DNA from: Mycolicibacterium vinylchloridicum
Lineage (GTDB): Bacteria > Actinomycetota > Actinomycetes > Mycobacteriales > Mycobacteriaceae
NCBI RefSeq assembly: GCF_013404075.1
Contig: NZ_JACBJQ010000001.1
Location: forward strand, 310,001 to 374,000
DNA: 64,000 nucleotides
Direction: 5' to 3'
In this document: positions 25,050 to 37,179 of the stretch, one piece after another
How positions within the stretch are numbered: position 1 is the first letter of the stretch
Layout: every line of letters begins with the position of its first letter
Notes under the pieces: model-generated
What the model was told of the DNA's origin: nothing
The model's input: the letters and a program-made list of their open reading frames with translations, nothing else
Databases searched by the model: none
Program-made: the position numbers and the translations under genes

Positions 25050-26225
25050 GTGGGCCTGGAGGATCGCGACGCGCTGCGGGTGCTGCAGGCTGCGTTCGAA
25101 GAGTCCGCGGCCCCTGAGTCCGCGTCCGACGAACTGCTCCGCCGCTTCTACACCCGGTGGTTCGCCCTGGACCCCGAAGTGCGTGACCACTTCCCGCCCG
25201 AGCTGGCACCGCAGCGCGCGGCGTTCGGCCAGGCGATGCATTGGGTGTTCGGCGAATTCGTCGCTCAACGCGCCCATGAGCCGGTGGCGTTCCTCGCCCA
25301 GCTGGGCCGCGATCACCGGAAATACGGTGTAACCCAACAGCATTACGACAGCATGCGGCAGGCCTGGTACTCCACGATGCGCAGCCATCTGATCGACAGT
25401 TGGACCGCGGCGGTCGACGACGCCGCCAGCCAGGCCATCAATCTGATCACCGGCATCATGGCCGGCGCGGCCGACGCCGAGGACGGACCGGCCTGGTGGG
25501 ACGGCACCGTCGTCGAACACCACCGGGTGTCGCGCGATATCGCCGTCGTCCGCCTGCGCCTGGATCGGCCGATGCCCTATCACCCGGGTCAGTACGTCAA
25601 CGTCCAGATCCCGCAGTGGCCGCGGCGCTGGCGGTTTCTGTCCCCGGCCATGCCCGCAGACCCCGACGGCTACATCGAGTTCCATGTCCGCGTCGTGTCG
25701 GGCGGCATGGTCAGCAATTCGATGGTGACCGAAACCCGGCCCGGCGACCGGTGGCGGCTGTCCAGCCCACACGGGGCGATGGAGGTGGATCGCGACGGCG
25801 AGGACGTCCTGATGGTGGCGGGCAGCACCGGGCTGGCGCCGCTGCGCGCACTGATCATGGACATGTGCCGGTTCGGGGAGAACCCGCGGGTGCATGTGTT
25901 CTTCGGTGCCCGCTATCCATGCGAACTCTACGACCTGCGGACGCTGTGGGAGATCGCCGCCTCCAGCCCCTGGCTGTCGGTCTCACCGGTGTCGGAGTAT
26001 GCCGGCGACCCGCCCTGGGCGGCCGACTATCCCGACGTTTCGCCCCCTCGCGGCCTGCATGTCCGCCAGACGGGGCGACTACCCGATGTGGTGACCAAGT
26101 ACGGCGCATGGGGGGATCGCCAGATCCTGATCTGCGGCGGGCCCGCCATGGTGCGCGCCACCTATGAGGCATTGGTCGCCAAGGGAGCGCCGCCCGAGCG
26201 CATACAACACGACCCCCTGGCCTGA
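25050..26225 (+). CDS. Type II flavohaemoglobin-like protein
   Basis: A 391-residue protein: globin domain 1 to about 140 with proximal His89 (LGRDHRKYGV), FAD/NAD reductase domains about 150-391. The flavin-binding segment reads RRWRFLSPA rather than the RxYSL of classic NO-dioxygenase flavohaemoglobins, and the NAD segment GSTGLAPLRAL is intact. These features fit type II flavohaemoglobins such as Rv0385, reported to differ in ligand chemistry and to use D-lactate as electron donor (recalled). It follows the GAP gene and precedes a DosR-like box. GTG start. Confidence 0.85.
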   Translation: MGLEDRDALRVLQAAFEESAAPESASDELLRRFYTRWFALDPEVRDHFPPELAPQRAAFGQAMHWVFGEFVAQRAHEPVAFLAQLGRDHRKYGVTQQHYDSMRQAWYSTMRSHLIDSWTAAVDDAASQAINLITGIMAGAADAEDGPAWWDGTVVEHHRVSRDIAVVRLRLDRPMPYHPGQYVNVQIPQWPRRWRFLSPAMPADPDGYIEFHVRVVSGGMVSNSMVTETRPGDRWRLSSPHGAMEVDRDGEDVLMVAGSTGLAPLRALIMDMCRFGENPRVHVFFGARYPCELYDLRTLWEIAASSPWLSVSPVSEYAGDPPWAADYPDVSPPRGLHVRQTGRLPDVVTKYGAWGDRQILICGGPAMVRATYEALVAKGAPPERIQHDPLA

Positions 26226-26258
26226 CCCCGATCGAGCACGACCTTTGCACCAAGTTCT

Positions 26259-26272
26259 GTGACTTTCGTCCC
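26259..26272. promoter_or_regulatory. DosR-like box
   Basis: GTGACTTTCGTCCC, flanked by CTTTCGG, agrees with the DosR (DevR) motif GGGACTTNNGNCCC at all but one G. It lies 60 bp upstream of the first gene of the ligase/E1/E2/ACP operon, an appropriate activator distance. If real, the operon is induced by hypoxia or NO. Confidence 0.55.
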
Positions 26273-26331
26273 TTTCGGACCGACGGAGCTGAGACGACCA
26301 TCTGTTCTTGGGGTGGCAGTGAGGGATTGTG

Positions 26332-26592
26332 ATGATGACGACTGCCGGACCGACCGACGAGACCGACGAGTGTGAACTCGACACCGTCGCTTGGGAATTC
26401 CTGTGTTCGCCCTACACCGGGCGCATCTACTGGGACTGGTCCCTGGAACGACGACTCGACGCGTACCTGCACCATGAAGACCGTGCGGACATCCTGAAAA
26501 GCGGTGCCGTCTACGCGACCCTGCTCGACCGGGTGATGGCCAATCTGGGGCGGGCCCGCCGTGACGGCATAATCGCCCCACCGCACGTCTGA
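26332..26592 (+). CDS. Small acidic hypothetical protein
   Basis: An 86-residue soluble protein with an acidic N-terminus ([10 protein letters not shown]) and a helical body rich in Trp, Tyr and Arg ([21 protein letters not shown]). GTG-ATG-ATG-ACG offers three starts; the ATG at 26332, preceded by GAGGG, is chosen. It ends 8 bp before the acyl-CoA ligase gene, so it leads that operon. No family recognised; a regulatory or accessory subunit is possible. Confidence 0.65.
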   Translation: MMTTAGPTDETDECELDTVAWEFLCSPYTGRIYWDWSLERRLDAYLHHEDRADILKSGAVYATLLDRVMANLGRARRDGIIAPPHV

Positions 26593-26600
26593 AGAACGCC

Positions 26601-28378
<1,778 letters not shown>

Positions 28379-28382
<4 letters not shown>

Positions 28383-29355
28383 CCGACCGAGAGTTGGCGC
28401 GCGGTCTGCTCTCGGACATGATCCGGGTCCGCCGGATGGAAGAGAAATGTGCCGAAATGTACAGCGCGGCAAAGATCCGCGGCTTCCTGCATCTCTACGT
28501 CGGCGAGGAGGCGGTGGCCACGGGATCACTGCGGGCCCTGGGCCCTGACGACGCGGTGGTGACGACCTATCGGGACCATGCCCACGCGCTACTTCGTGGC
28601 ATTCCGATGACCAAGATCATGGCCGAGATGTACGGAAAGGTGCAGGGCTGCTCAGGCGGACGCGGTGGATCCATGCACCTGTTCGACGCCGAGCGCCGGT
28701 TCTACGGCGGCAACGCCATCGTTGCCGGCGGCCTGCCGCTGGCAGCCGGACTGGCGTTCGCCGACGCGCAGCTGGGTCGAAAGAACGTCACCGCTTGCTA
28801 TTTCGGCGAAGGAGCGACCGCAGAGGGCGCGTTTCACGAGTCCATGAACATGGCCGAGCTGTGGCAGCTGCCGGTGCTGTTCTGCTGTGAGAACAACCGG
28901 TACGCGATGGGAACGGTGATCGACCACGAGCTGTCCCAGCCGGATCTGGTGGCCAAGGCGGCGTCCTACCGCGTGCCCGGCGCATCGGCCGACGGTATGG
29001 ATGTGCTGGCCTGCCACACCGTCACGCAACAGGCGGTCGAACACATCCGCACCGAAGGCGGACCGTTCTTCATCGAGTTCCGCACCTACCGTTTCCGTCC
29101 GCACTCGATGTTCGATCCCGAACTCTATCGGGAGAAATCCGAAGTCGAGGAGTGGCGCAAGCGCGACCCGATCCATCTCTTCGGCGACAAGTGCCTGGCT
29201 GACGGCACTCTCACCGCCGAGGACATCGCCACCATCCGGGCGGCCGCCGAGACCGAGGTGGCCGAGGCGGTCGCCTACGCCGAGGCGGGCACCTGGGAAA
29301 GCGTCGACGACCTCGCTCGGCATCTGATGTCACCGGCGACCACGGACATCCTCTC

Positions 29356-29359
<4 letters not shown>
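28379..29359 (+). CDS. Pyruvate/acetoin dehydrogenase-type E1 component, alpha subunit
   Basis: A 326-residue thiamine-diphosphate E1-alpha. The ThDP/Mg motif spans [13 protein letters not shown] to ENNRYAMGT near residues 141-180; the phosphorylation-loop equivalent [14 protein letters not shown] is present near 235. The start is the ATG overlapping the ligase stop (ATGA); a longer frame reads through that gene as a shadow. Substrate is pyruvate, acetoin or a 2-oxoacid; the branched-chain type is less likely from the motif pattern. Coupled to the beta subunit by ATGA. Confidence 0.87.
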
Positions 29360-30332
<973 letters not shown>

Positions 30333-30336
<4 letters not shown>

Positions 30337-31559
30337 TCGAGTTCACGATGCCCGCCCTTGGCGCGGACATGGACGAAGGCACCCTCGACGAGTGGCTGAT
30401 CAAACCCGGCGACACGGTCACGCGCGGGCAGATCGTCGCCGTCGTCGAAACCACCAAGGCCGCAGTGGAAATCGAGTGCTGGCACGAGGGCGTAGTCAAC
30501 GAGCTACTTGTCCCGGTCGGGCAGACGGTGGCCGTCGGCGCACCATTGGCAACCCTGGTGGAGCCCGGTGAGGCGGTGCCACCGCGCACCGCCTCACCGG
30601 CTGCCACGCCCGTCCCCGCCGCGCACACCGACCCGCGCACCGTCGCGCAGCCATCCGCCATCGCGGCGCCCATCGGTCATCGGCTGTGGGTGTCCCCAGT
30701 GGCCCGGCGGACGGCGGCCGCGCTCAACGTCGATCTGCAAGCCGTCACCGGAACCGGCCCCCAAGGGGCGATCACGCTGAGCGATGTCGAGCATGCCGCG
30801 GCCACCAGGCATCACGCCGAGCCCAAGCCCGCCGCGGCCGCCGCGCCCGCCGCGAGTTCGGAACCGAAGTCCGCCGCCGAGAAGGCCAAGGAGCGCGGTG
30901 CGGCCATGCGCGCCTCGATCGCCGCGGCGATGAGCCGGTCCAAACGCGAGATTCCGCACTACTACCTGGCCGACGAAGTCATCCTGGACACGGCGCTGGC
31001 CTGGCTGACCGAACAAAATATGAACCGGCCGATCACCGAGCGATTGCTGCCGGCCGTGTTGCAGCTCAAAGCAGTGGCACTGGCCGCGCAACGGTTCACC
31101 GAGTTCAGCGGGTTCTGGCGCGATGAAGGCTACGAACCGCACCCGGCTGTGCATGTCGGCGTGGCGATCTCGCTGCGCGGCGGCGGGCTGGTGGCCCCGG
31201 CGATCCACGACGTGGCCGAAAAGAAGCTCGACGAGTTGATGGCTGACCTGACGGATTTGGTTGCCCGGGCCAGGGCCGGCTCGCTGCGCAGCTCGGAGAT
31301 GTCGGACCCGACCATCACCGTCACCAACCTGGGTGACAAGGGTGTCGACTCGGTGTTCGGCGTCATCTACCCGCCACAGGTCGCCATCGTGGGGTTCGGC
31401 CGGCCAGCACAGCGCGTCATTGTGGTCGACGGTGGCATCCGGGTCGCCACGACGGTGCAGGCCAGTCTGGCCGCAGATCATCGCGCCAGCGACGGCCATC
31501 GGGGCGCGCTGTTCCTGGCCGAAGTCAACCGGCTGTTGCAGCAGCCTGACGAGTTGTAG
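30333..31559 (+). CDS. Dihydrolipoamide acyltransferase (E2) component
   Basis: A 408-residue E2: one lipoyl domain (1-75) with lipoyl Lys42 in VETTKAAVE, a Pro/Ala linker, a peripheral-subunit-binding domain about 110-150 ([15 protein letters not shown]), a second Ala/Pro linker, and the catalytic core from about 190 ending in DHRASDGH (His383, Asp387). Transfers the acyl group from lipoamide to CoA. GTG start overlapping E1-beta. No dihydrolipoamide dehydrogenase gene is present, so E3 must come from elsewhere. Confidence 0.9.
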
Positions 31560-31571
31560 AAGGGGATCGAC

Positions 31572-31814
31572 ATGAGCGATACCGGAATCCGCGATCAGGT
31601 TGTCGACGAACTGCTGGCGATCGCACCGGAGATCGAAGAGGGTGAGCTGTCCGATACTGAATTGCTGCGTGATCAAGTCGACCTCGACTCGATGGACTGG
31701 CTGAACTTTCTGGTCCGGTTGCACAAGCGCTTCGAGGTCGACATCCCGGAGTCGCAGTACGCCTCGCTGCGCACGATCGAGGATCTGACGAACTACATCG
31801 GCGCGCAGCGCTAG
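31572..31814 (+). CDS. Acyl carrier protein-like protein
   Basis: An 80-residue acidic four-helix carrier protein. Ser40 in VDLDSMDWLNF sits where the 4'-phosphopantetheine is attached (DSM instead of the usual DSL). Helices flank it at 5-20 and 58-80. It lies 12 bp after E2 with AGAAGGGGAT just before the ATG. A carrier protein at the end of a 2-oxoacid dehydrogenase-type operon is unusual; it suggests that an acyl unit is passed from CoA or lipoamide to ACP, or that it serves a nearby ligase. Partner unknown. Confidence 0.85.
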   Translation: MSDTGIRDQVVDELLAIAPEIEEGELSDTELLRDQVDLDSMDWLNFLVRLHKRFEVDIPESQYASLRTIEDLTNYIGAQR

Positions 31815-31823
31815 ACTCCGACG

Positions 31824-32726
31824 GTGGCCGAGCTGCCGTCTGTCGTTCTAAAAGATCCGTCTTCCCCACTGACCGCCACCTACGTGCCGTCGGCGGGGAT
31901 GATCTGCACCTCGCTGTCCGACGACGGGGTCGAACTGCTGGGGCAGCGCCGCGGGCTTGCCGCCTACCTGTCAGACGCTAAGACGATGGGTATCCCCATC
32001 CTGTACCCCTGGGCGAATCGGTTGGGCGCCAACGGATATGATGTCGACGGCGGCGCGGTGACCCTGACCCCCGGGGTGGGCGGCGTTCGCACCGACGCGA
32101 ACGACCTGCCGATTCACGGCGTGCTCTCCGCCTACCCGGGCTGGGTGATCACCGAGCAGTCCGAGAACCGGTTGACGGCCGAGCTCGACTTCGGCAGCCG
32201 GCCGGCCTTGCTGGCCGTCTTTCCGTTCCCTCACGTCGTCACGCTCGACGCCACGCTGGCCGACCGGGTTCTCATCGTGACGACAACCGTCACGCCGACG
32301 ACGGCGGTATCGGTGCCGCTGTGCTACGGCTTCCATCCGTACTTCACCATTCCCGGCGTTCCCCGATCGGAGTGGACACTGCAGACTCCGCGGCTTCGCC
32401 GCCTACTGGTGGACGAGCAGGGCATTCCGACCGGAGATTTTGAGGTCTGGCCCGCCTTCTCGGAAAGCTTGGGCAACAAGATATTTGACGACGGCTTTGA
32501 CGAGGTTTCGCCCGGCGCGATCTTCACGCTCGCGGGCGGTGACCGTCGTCTCGACGTGGTCATGGACCAGGGTTATCCGGCGGCGCAGATCTTCGCCCCG
32601 GCCACCGATGATCTGATCGCGATCGAGCCGATGGCCGCGCCCACCAACGCATTACGCGCGGGTGGCTACCGCTCGGCCCAACCCGGACAGCCCGACGTCG
32701 CGGTGTTCACCGTTCGCGTCGCCTAA
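31824..32726 (+). CDS. Aldose 1-epimerase-like (galactose mutarotase) protein
   Basis: A 300-residue beta-supersandwich protein. Segments ILYPWANRLGANGY (near 53), DLPIHGVL (His near 95), CYGFHPYFTIPG (His near 172) and a late IEPMAAPTNAL (acidic residue near 271) match the substrate and general-acid/base motifs of mutarotase-like proteins. Predicted cytosolic interconversion of sugar anomers. GTG start 10 bp after the ACP stop, so it may be cotranscribed with that operon though functionally distinct. Confidence 0.82.
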   Translation: MAELPSVVLKDPSSPLTATYVPSAGMICTSLSDDGVELLGQRRGLAAYLSDAKTMGIPILYPWANRLGANGYDVDGGAVTLTPGVGGVRTDANDLPIHGVLSAYPGWVITEQSENRLTAELDFGSRPALLAVFPFPHVVTLDATLADRVLIVTTTVTPTTAVSVPLCYGFHPYFTIPGVPRSEWTLQTPRLRRLLVDEQGIPTGDFEVWPAFSESLGNKIFDDGFDEVSPGAIFTLAGGDRRLDVVMDQGYPAAQIFAPATDDLIAIEPMAAPTNALRAGGYRSAQPGQPDVAVFTVRVA

Positions 32727-32779
32727 TCGCCCAAACCGACGATTCGCCGCGAAAGTCCGAGTAGATCCCAGCATTTCGT

Positions 32780-32798
32780 CGATCTCGGCACGAGATCG
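32780..32798. terminator. Short hairpin between convergent genes
   Basis: CGATCTCG and CGAGATCG form a perfect 8-bp stem with a GCA loop, directly before the hspR stop codon and 53 bp after the epimerase stop. No T-run on either strand; candidate bidirectional terminator. Confidence 0.4.
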
Positions 32799-33170
32799 TC
32801 AGCGGCGCGGCTTCCAGACCACCAGCGCCGTGCTCTTCGGTACGACCGCCAGATCGCGACGCTGGTTGTTGCGCAACGACTCCAGCTCGCGCATCATCTC
32901 TTCGACGCGGGACTGCAGCGCCTCGACCTGATTGGTCAGCTCGATGATCCGCTTGATCCCGGCCAGGTTGACGCCCTCGTCCTGGGAGAGCCGCTGCACC
33001 TCGCGCAGCAGCTCGACGTCGCGTTCCGAATACCGCCGTCCCCCACCGGAACTGCGCTGGGGGCTGACCAGACCGAGCCGATCGTAGGTGCGCAGCGTCT
33101 GCGCATGCATGCCGGCCAGCTCGGCGGCCACCGAAATCAAAAACGTCCGTGCTTCGTCTGCCGCGGCCAT
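32799..33170 (-). CDS. hspR: HspR, MerR-family heat-shock repressor
   Basis: A 123-residue MerR-like repressor: winged helix about 10-75 (FLISVAAELAGMHAQTLRTYDRLGL, then GRRYSERDVELL), coiled coil about 78-108. The C-terminus ends in a basic/hydrophobic tail (VVPKSTALVVWKPRR) that in the family contacts DnaK. It binds HAIR elements with DnaK as co-repressor and controls dnaK and clpB. Its ATG overlaps the dnaJ stop by one base. HAIR elements in this window are at 23445 and 36986. Confidence 0.95.
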   Translation of the reverse strand: MAAADEARTFLISVAAELAGMHAQTLRTYDRLGLVSPQRSSGGGRRYSERDVELLREVQRLSQDEGVNLAGIKRIIELTNQVEALQSRVEEMMRELESLRNNQRRDLAVVPKSTALVVWKPRR

Positions 33171-34348
33171 CAGCGATTACCTGCCCATCCGGCGCGCGGG
33201 TCGAAACCACTGGCCCGCTCGGCGGTCGCGTAAGCCTCCAACGCCTCCAGCGCCTGGCCTTCGAGGTTGGGCGGCACGGCGACCTTCACGGTGACCAACA
33301 GGTCGCCGTGGCCGCCGTCGCGCTTGGGCACACCGCGCCCGCGCACCCGCAGGATCCGGCCGTCCGCAGTGCCCTTGGGCACCCGCACACCGACCTTACC
33401 CTCCAGGGTCGGAACGGAAAGCGTTGTCCCCAAAGCCAGTTCGGTGAAACTCACCGGAACCGTCACGGTCAGGTCATCGCCGTCACGGCCGAATACCTTG
33501 TCCGGCCGCAAGTGCACAGTCACGTACAGATCGCCTGAGGGCGCACCGCGCAGCCCGGCTTCACCCTGACCGGCCAGCCGAATGCGCTGGCCGTCCTCGA
33601 CGCCCGCGGGGATACGAACGTTGATCGTGCGGGTCCGGGTGGTCGCCCCGGTGCCGTGGCACTCGTCGCAGGGGTTCTCGATGATCGAGCCACTACCCCG
33701 GCAGTCGGTGCACGGCTCGGAGAACCCGAACGCGCCCTGGTTGCGGTTGATCACCCCGGAGCCGTTGCACGACGGGCACACCTTCGGGCTGGTGCCCGGA
33801 CGTGCGCCGCTGCCATGGCAATTCGTACACGGCGCAGGGCTGGTCAGCCTCAGAGCGACCTGAGCACCCTTCGTCGCCTCCAGGAAGTCGAGTTCGGTCT
33901 CGGTCTCGAGGTCCTTACCGCGCCGCGGCCGGCTGGGCCGCGGCGGGGCGCCACGGCCGAACAGGCCACCGAACAGGTCGCCGATGTTCGTCCCGCCGGT
34001 TTGGCCGGCGTTGTCGAACAGATCGTTCAGGTTGAACTCGCCGCCGTCGGAGCCATAGCTACTGAAGCCGCCGAAACCACCGCCGTTGCCGCGACGACCG
34101 AAGCCGCCGCCGGCGAACATCCGCCTGGTCTCGTCGTACTCCTTGCGCTTGGCCGGATCCGTCAGCACGTCCCGGGCTTCGCCGACTTCCTTGTAGCGCT
34201 CGTCGGCCGTCTTGTTGTCCGGGTTGCGGTCAGGGTGATTCTCGGCGAGCAGCTTGCGGGCCACCCGCTTGATCTCGTCCTCGCTGGCGTCGGAGGAGAC
34301 GCCGAGCACCTTGTAGAAATCCTTCTCAACCCATTCCCGTTGAACCAT
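33170..34348 (-). CDS. dnaJ1: DnaJ co-chaperone (type I)
   Basis: A 392-residue type I Hsp40. J-domain about 10-80 with HPD in AENHPDRNPD, Gly/Phe-rich region 85-140, and a zinc domain with four CxxCxGxG repeats (CTNCHGSG, CPSCNGSG, CTDCRGSG, CDECHGTG) near 160-220, then the substrate-binding C-terminal domains. Stimulates the DnaK ATPase. Ribosome site GGAGGTGA precedes the ATG. Third gene of the dnaK operon, 35 bp after grpE. Confidence 0.96.
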   Translation of the reverse strand: MVQREWVEKDFYKVLGVSSDASEDEIKRVARKLLAENHPDRNPDNKTADERYKEVGEARDVLTDPAKRKEYDETRRMFAGGGFGRRGNGGGFGGFSSYGSDGGEFNLNDLFDNAGQTGGTNIGDLFGGLFGRGAPPRPSRPRRGKDLETETELDFLEATKGAQVALRLTSPAPCTNCHGSGARPGTSPKVCPSCNGSGVINRNQGAFGFSEPCTDCRGSGSIIENPCDECHGTGATTRTRTINVRIPAGVEDGQRIRLAGQGEAGLRGAPSGDLYVTVHLRPDKVFGRDGDDLTVTVPVSFTELALGTTLSVPTLEGKVGVRVPKGTADGRILRVRGRGVPKRDGGHGDLLVTVKVAVPPNLEGQALEALEAYATAERASGFDPRAGWAGNR

Positions 34349-34383
34349 GCCGCGTCACCTCCTCTGCACCAATTGTCATGCCG

Positions 34384-35055
34384 TTAGTTCGATTCTGCGT
34401 TCTGCGCGCCGCTCTGCCCGCCGTTGACGGGCGTGTCGGCCGTCTTAGGTCCCGTCGGCTCGTCCGCCACGGTGTCGACCACCCCGACGAGCGCGTGCCG
34501 CAGCACCAGGTCGCCGAGTTTGTAGCCCTGCCGCATGACCGTGCCGAGCACCGGTTTGGAGCCCTCCCCCTCGTGCTGCACGGCCTCGTGCAAGGACGGG
34601 TCGAACTCGTCGCCCTCGGCGCCGAAGGCCGTCAGGCCCAGCCCGGCCAGTGCGGCCGTGAGCTTGTCGGCAACCGACTTCAGCGGACTCGTCTCGAGGT
34701 CGCCGTGGCTGCGGGCGCGGTCGAGATCATCGAGGATCGGGAGCAACTGGCTGACCACGGCAGCCTTGGCCCGCTCGCCGGCGACCTGTTGATCGCGCAG
34801 CGCGCGCTTGCGGTAGTTGGCGAAATCGGCTTGCACCCGCTGCAGGTCACCCAGCAGCTCAGCGGCCTTGTCAGCCTCCTCCGGCGTTTCGCCCGCGAAC
34901 CCCGCCGGTCCCGGCCCACTGGGGGCCGGGCCGGTGCCATATCCCGGGTCGCTTCGCTCCTGCCCTCCGGGGGCCTCGCGAACCGCTCCGGTCTGGGGGT
35001 CGACACGGCGCTTGTCGGTGACAGTTACCGGTTCGTCCTCGCGACCTTCACTCAC
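34384..35055 (-). CDS. grpE: GrpE nucleotide exchange factor
   Basis: A 223-residue GrpE: a disordered, charged N-terminal 60 residues, a long coiled coil (about 65-120, [20 protein letters not shown]) and the beta-wing domain with [11 protein letters not shown] and [16 protein letters not shown] near the end. Releases ADP from DnaK. GTG start overlapping the dnaK stop as GTGA, which implies coupled translation. Confidence 0.95.
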   Translation of the reverse strand: MSEGREDEPVTVTDKRRVDPQTGAVREAPGGQERSDPGYGTGPAPSGPGPAGFAGETPEEADKAAELLGDLQRVQADFANYRKRALRDQQVAGERAKAAVVSQLLPILDDLDRARSHGDLETSPLKSVADKLTAALAGLGLTAFGAEGDEFDPSLHEAVQHEGEGSKPVLGTVMRQGYKLGDLVLRHALVGVVDTVADEPTGPKTADTPVNGGQSGAQNAESN

Positions 35056-36899
35056 TTGTTCTCCTGCTCATCGTCAACGACCTCCGCGTCCACGACGTCG
35101 TCGTCGGACGGACGGGCCGATCCACCGTCGGCTTGGTCGGCCTGGCTGGATTCATAGATGGCGGAAGCCAGCGCTTGGCTCTCCTGGCCCAGCTTCTCCA
35201 TGGCGGACTTGATCGCACCGATGTCGCTGCCGGCCAGCGCCGTCTTGGCGTCGGTGACGGCGGCCTCGACCTTGGCCAAGGTGTCCTCGGGGACCTTCGA
35301 TCCGCCTTCGGCACTGCGCTGTTCGGAAACGAACTTCTCCGTCTGATAGACCAGCGACTCGGCCTGGTTGCGGACGTCGGCCTCTTCGCGACGCTTGCGG
35401 TCTTCCTCGGCGTGCGCCTCGGCGTCCTTGATCATCCGGTCGATCTCTTCCTTGGACAGGCCCGAGCCTTCCTGGATCTTGATCGTGTTTTCCTTGCCGG
35501 TGCCCTTGTCCTTGGCGGTCACGTGCACGATGCCGTTGGCGTCGATGTCGAAGGTCACCTCGACCTGGGGCACACCGCGGGGAGCCGGCGGCAGGCCGGT
35601 CAGCTCGAAGGAGCCGAGCAGCTTGTTGTGGGCCGCGATCTCGCGCTCACCCTGATAGACCTGGATCTGCACCGACGGCTGATTGTCGTCGGCCGTGGTG
35701 AAGGTCTCCGAGCGCTTGGTCGGGATCGTGGTGTTGCGTTCGATGAGCTTCGTCATCACGCCCCCCTTGGTCTCGATGCCGAGACTCAGCGGTGTGACAT
35801 CAAGCAGCAGAACGTCTTTCACCTCACCCTTGAGCACGCCGGCCTGCAAAGCAGCACCGACCGCGACGACCTCGTCGGGGTTGACGCCCTTGTTGGGCTC
35901 CTGGCCACCGGTGAGTTCCTTGACCAGATCGGTCACCGCGGGCATGCGGGTGGAGCCACCCACCAGCACCACGTGGTCGATGTCGGACACCGAGATGCCG
36001 GCGTCCTTGATCACCTGTTGGAACGGCGCACGCGTGCGGTCGAGCAGATCCTGGGTGATCTTCTGGAACTCCGAGCGGGTCAGCTGCTCGTCGAGGAACA
36101 GCGGGTTCTTGTCCGCGTCGACGGTGATGTAGGGCAGGTTGATCGAGGTGCTGCCACTGGAGCTCAGCTCGATCTTGGCCTTCTCGGCGGCCTCACGAAG
36201 CCGCTGCATGGCCATCTTGTCCTTGGTCAGGTCGATGCCGCTGGTGCCCTTGAACTTGTCCACGAGCCAGTCGACGATCCGGTCGTCCCAGTCGTCGCCA
36301 CCGAGGTGGTTGTCACCGGAGGTCGCACGGACCTCGACGACTCCGTCCCCGATCTCCAGCAGCGAGACGTCGAAGGTGCCGCCACCGAGGTCGAAGACCA
36401 GGATGGTCTGTTCCTTGCTGCCCTTGTCCAGGCCGTAGGCCAGGGCCGCGGCCGTCGGTTCGTTGACGATGCGCAGCACGTTCAGGCCGGCGATCTGGCC
36501 GGCCTCCTTGGTGGCCTGACGCTGTGCGTCGTTGAAGTACGCGGGCACGGTGATGACCGCGTCGGTGATGTCCTCGCCGAGGTAGCTTTCGGCGTCCCGC
36601 TTCAGCTTCATCAGCACGCGGGCGCTGATCTCCTGGGAGGTGTAGTCCTTGCCGTCGATCTCGACGGACCAGTCGGTGCCCATGTGCCGCTTCACCGAAC
36701 GGATCGTCCGGTCGACATTGGTCACCGCCTGGTTCTTGGCGGGCTGGCCGACCAGCACTTCGCCGTTACGTGCAAAGGCGACCACCGAAGGCGTGGTGCG
36801 GGACCCTTCGGAGTTGGCGACGACGACAGGGTCGCCACCCTCCAGTACCGCCACGACGGAGTTGGTGGTCCCGAGGTCGATGCCGACCGCACGAGCCAT
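35052..36899 (-). CDS. dnaK: DnaK (Hsp70) chaperone
   Basis: A 615-residue Hsp70: ATPase domain 1 to about 360 with GIDLGTTNS at 6-14, [10 protein letters not shown] near 170 and [10 protein letters not shown] near 310; linker [13 protein letters not shown]; substrate-binding domain and lid to about 590; acidic Asp-rich tail. ATG follows GGAGGAA. First gene of dnaK-grpE-dnaJ-hspR with a HAIR box 86 bp upstream, giving HspR/DnaK feedback control. Also required for native folding in mycobacteria. Confidence 0.98.
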   Translation of the reverse strand: MARAVGIDLGTTNSVVAVLEGGDPVVVANSEGSRTTPSVVAFARNGEVLVGQPAKNQAVTNVDRTIRSVKRHMGTDWSVEIDGKDYTSQEISARVLMKLKRDAESYLGEDITDAVITVPAYFNDAQRQATKEAGQIAGLNVLRIVNEPTAAALAYGLDKGSKEQTILVFDLGGGTFDVSLLEIGDGVVEVRATSGDNHLGGDDWDDRIVDWLVDKFKGTSGIDLTKDKMAMQRLREAAEKAKIELSSSGSTSINLPYITVDADKNPLFLDEQLTRSEFQKITQDLLDRTRAPFQQVIKDAGISVSDIDHVVLVGGSTRMPAVTDLVKELTGGQEPNKGVNPDEVVAVGAALQAGVLKGEVKDVLLLDVTPLSLGIETKGGVMTKLIERNTTIPTKRSETFTTADDNQPSVQIQVYQGEREIAAHNKLLGSFELTGLPPAPRGVPQVEVTFDIDANGIVHVTAKDKGTGKENTIKIQEGSGLSKEEIDRMIKDAEAHAEEDRKRREEADVRNQAESLVYQTEKFVSEQRSAEGGSKVPEDTLAKVEAAVTDAKTALAGSDIGAIKSAMEKLGQESQALASAIYESSQADQADGGSARPSDDDVVDAEVVDDEQENK

Positions 36900-36985
36900 G
36901 TTGATTCCTCCTGCTAGTTACGTCTTTGGGTCTGAGCGAACCAGGCTCAAGACTGCCCCCGCCAGGCGGCGGTTGTCAAGCCAGA

Positions 36986-37006
36986 GTTGAGTCTGATTCA
37001 CTCAAG
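36986..37006. promoter_or_regulatory. HAIR element (HspR operator) upstream of dnaK
   Basis: GTTGAGT-N7-ACTCAAG, one mismatch from the HAIR consensus. It lies 86 bp before the dnaK ATG, almost the same distance as the clpB box, and shares its first ten bases (GTTGAGTCTG) with that box. It also lies within the gap to the divergent gene at 37180. Confidence 0.9.
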
Positions 37007-37179
37007 TTGTCGAGACGGTCAACGGCAGGCCTTTCACATTTGTTCCCGTGGGCCCTCTCGACACCGCCCAGATCGACGTCAGCGTGGCCCGCTCTCGGAC
37101 GTTCACACGACCACGTCGATATCGGCACGAGAGTCTGGTGAATACCGGGGACACACCAATACCAGTACGTTTGCTACCT

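Noticed and set aside
35133..36917. Long plus-strand open frame (594 codons) antisense to dnaK
   Set aside because: Shadow of a highly expressed conserved gene with strong GC3 bias; no start signal or family.
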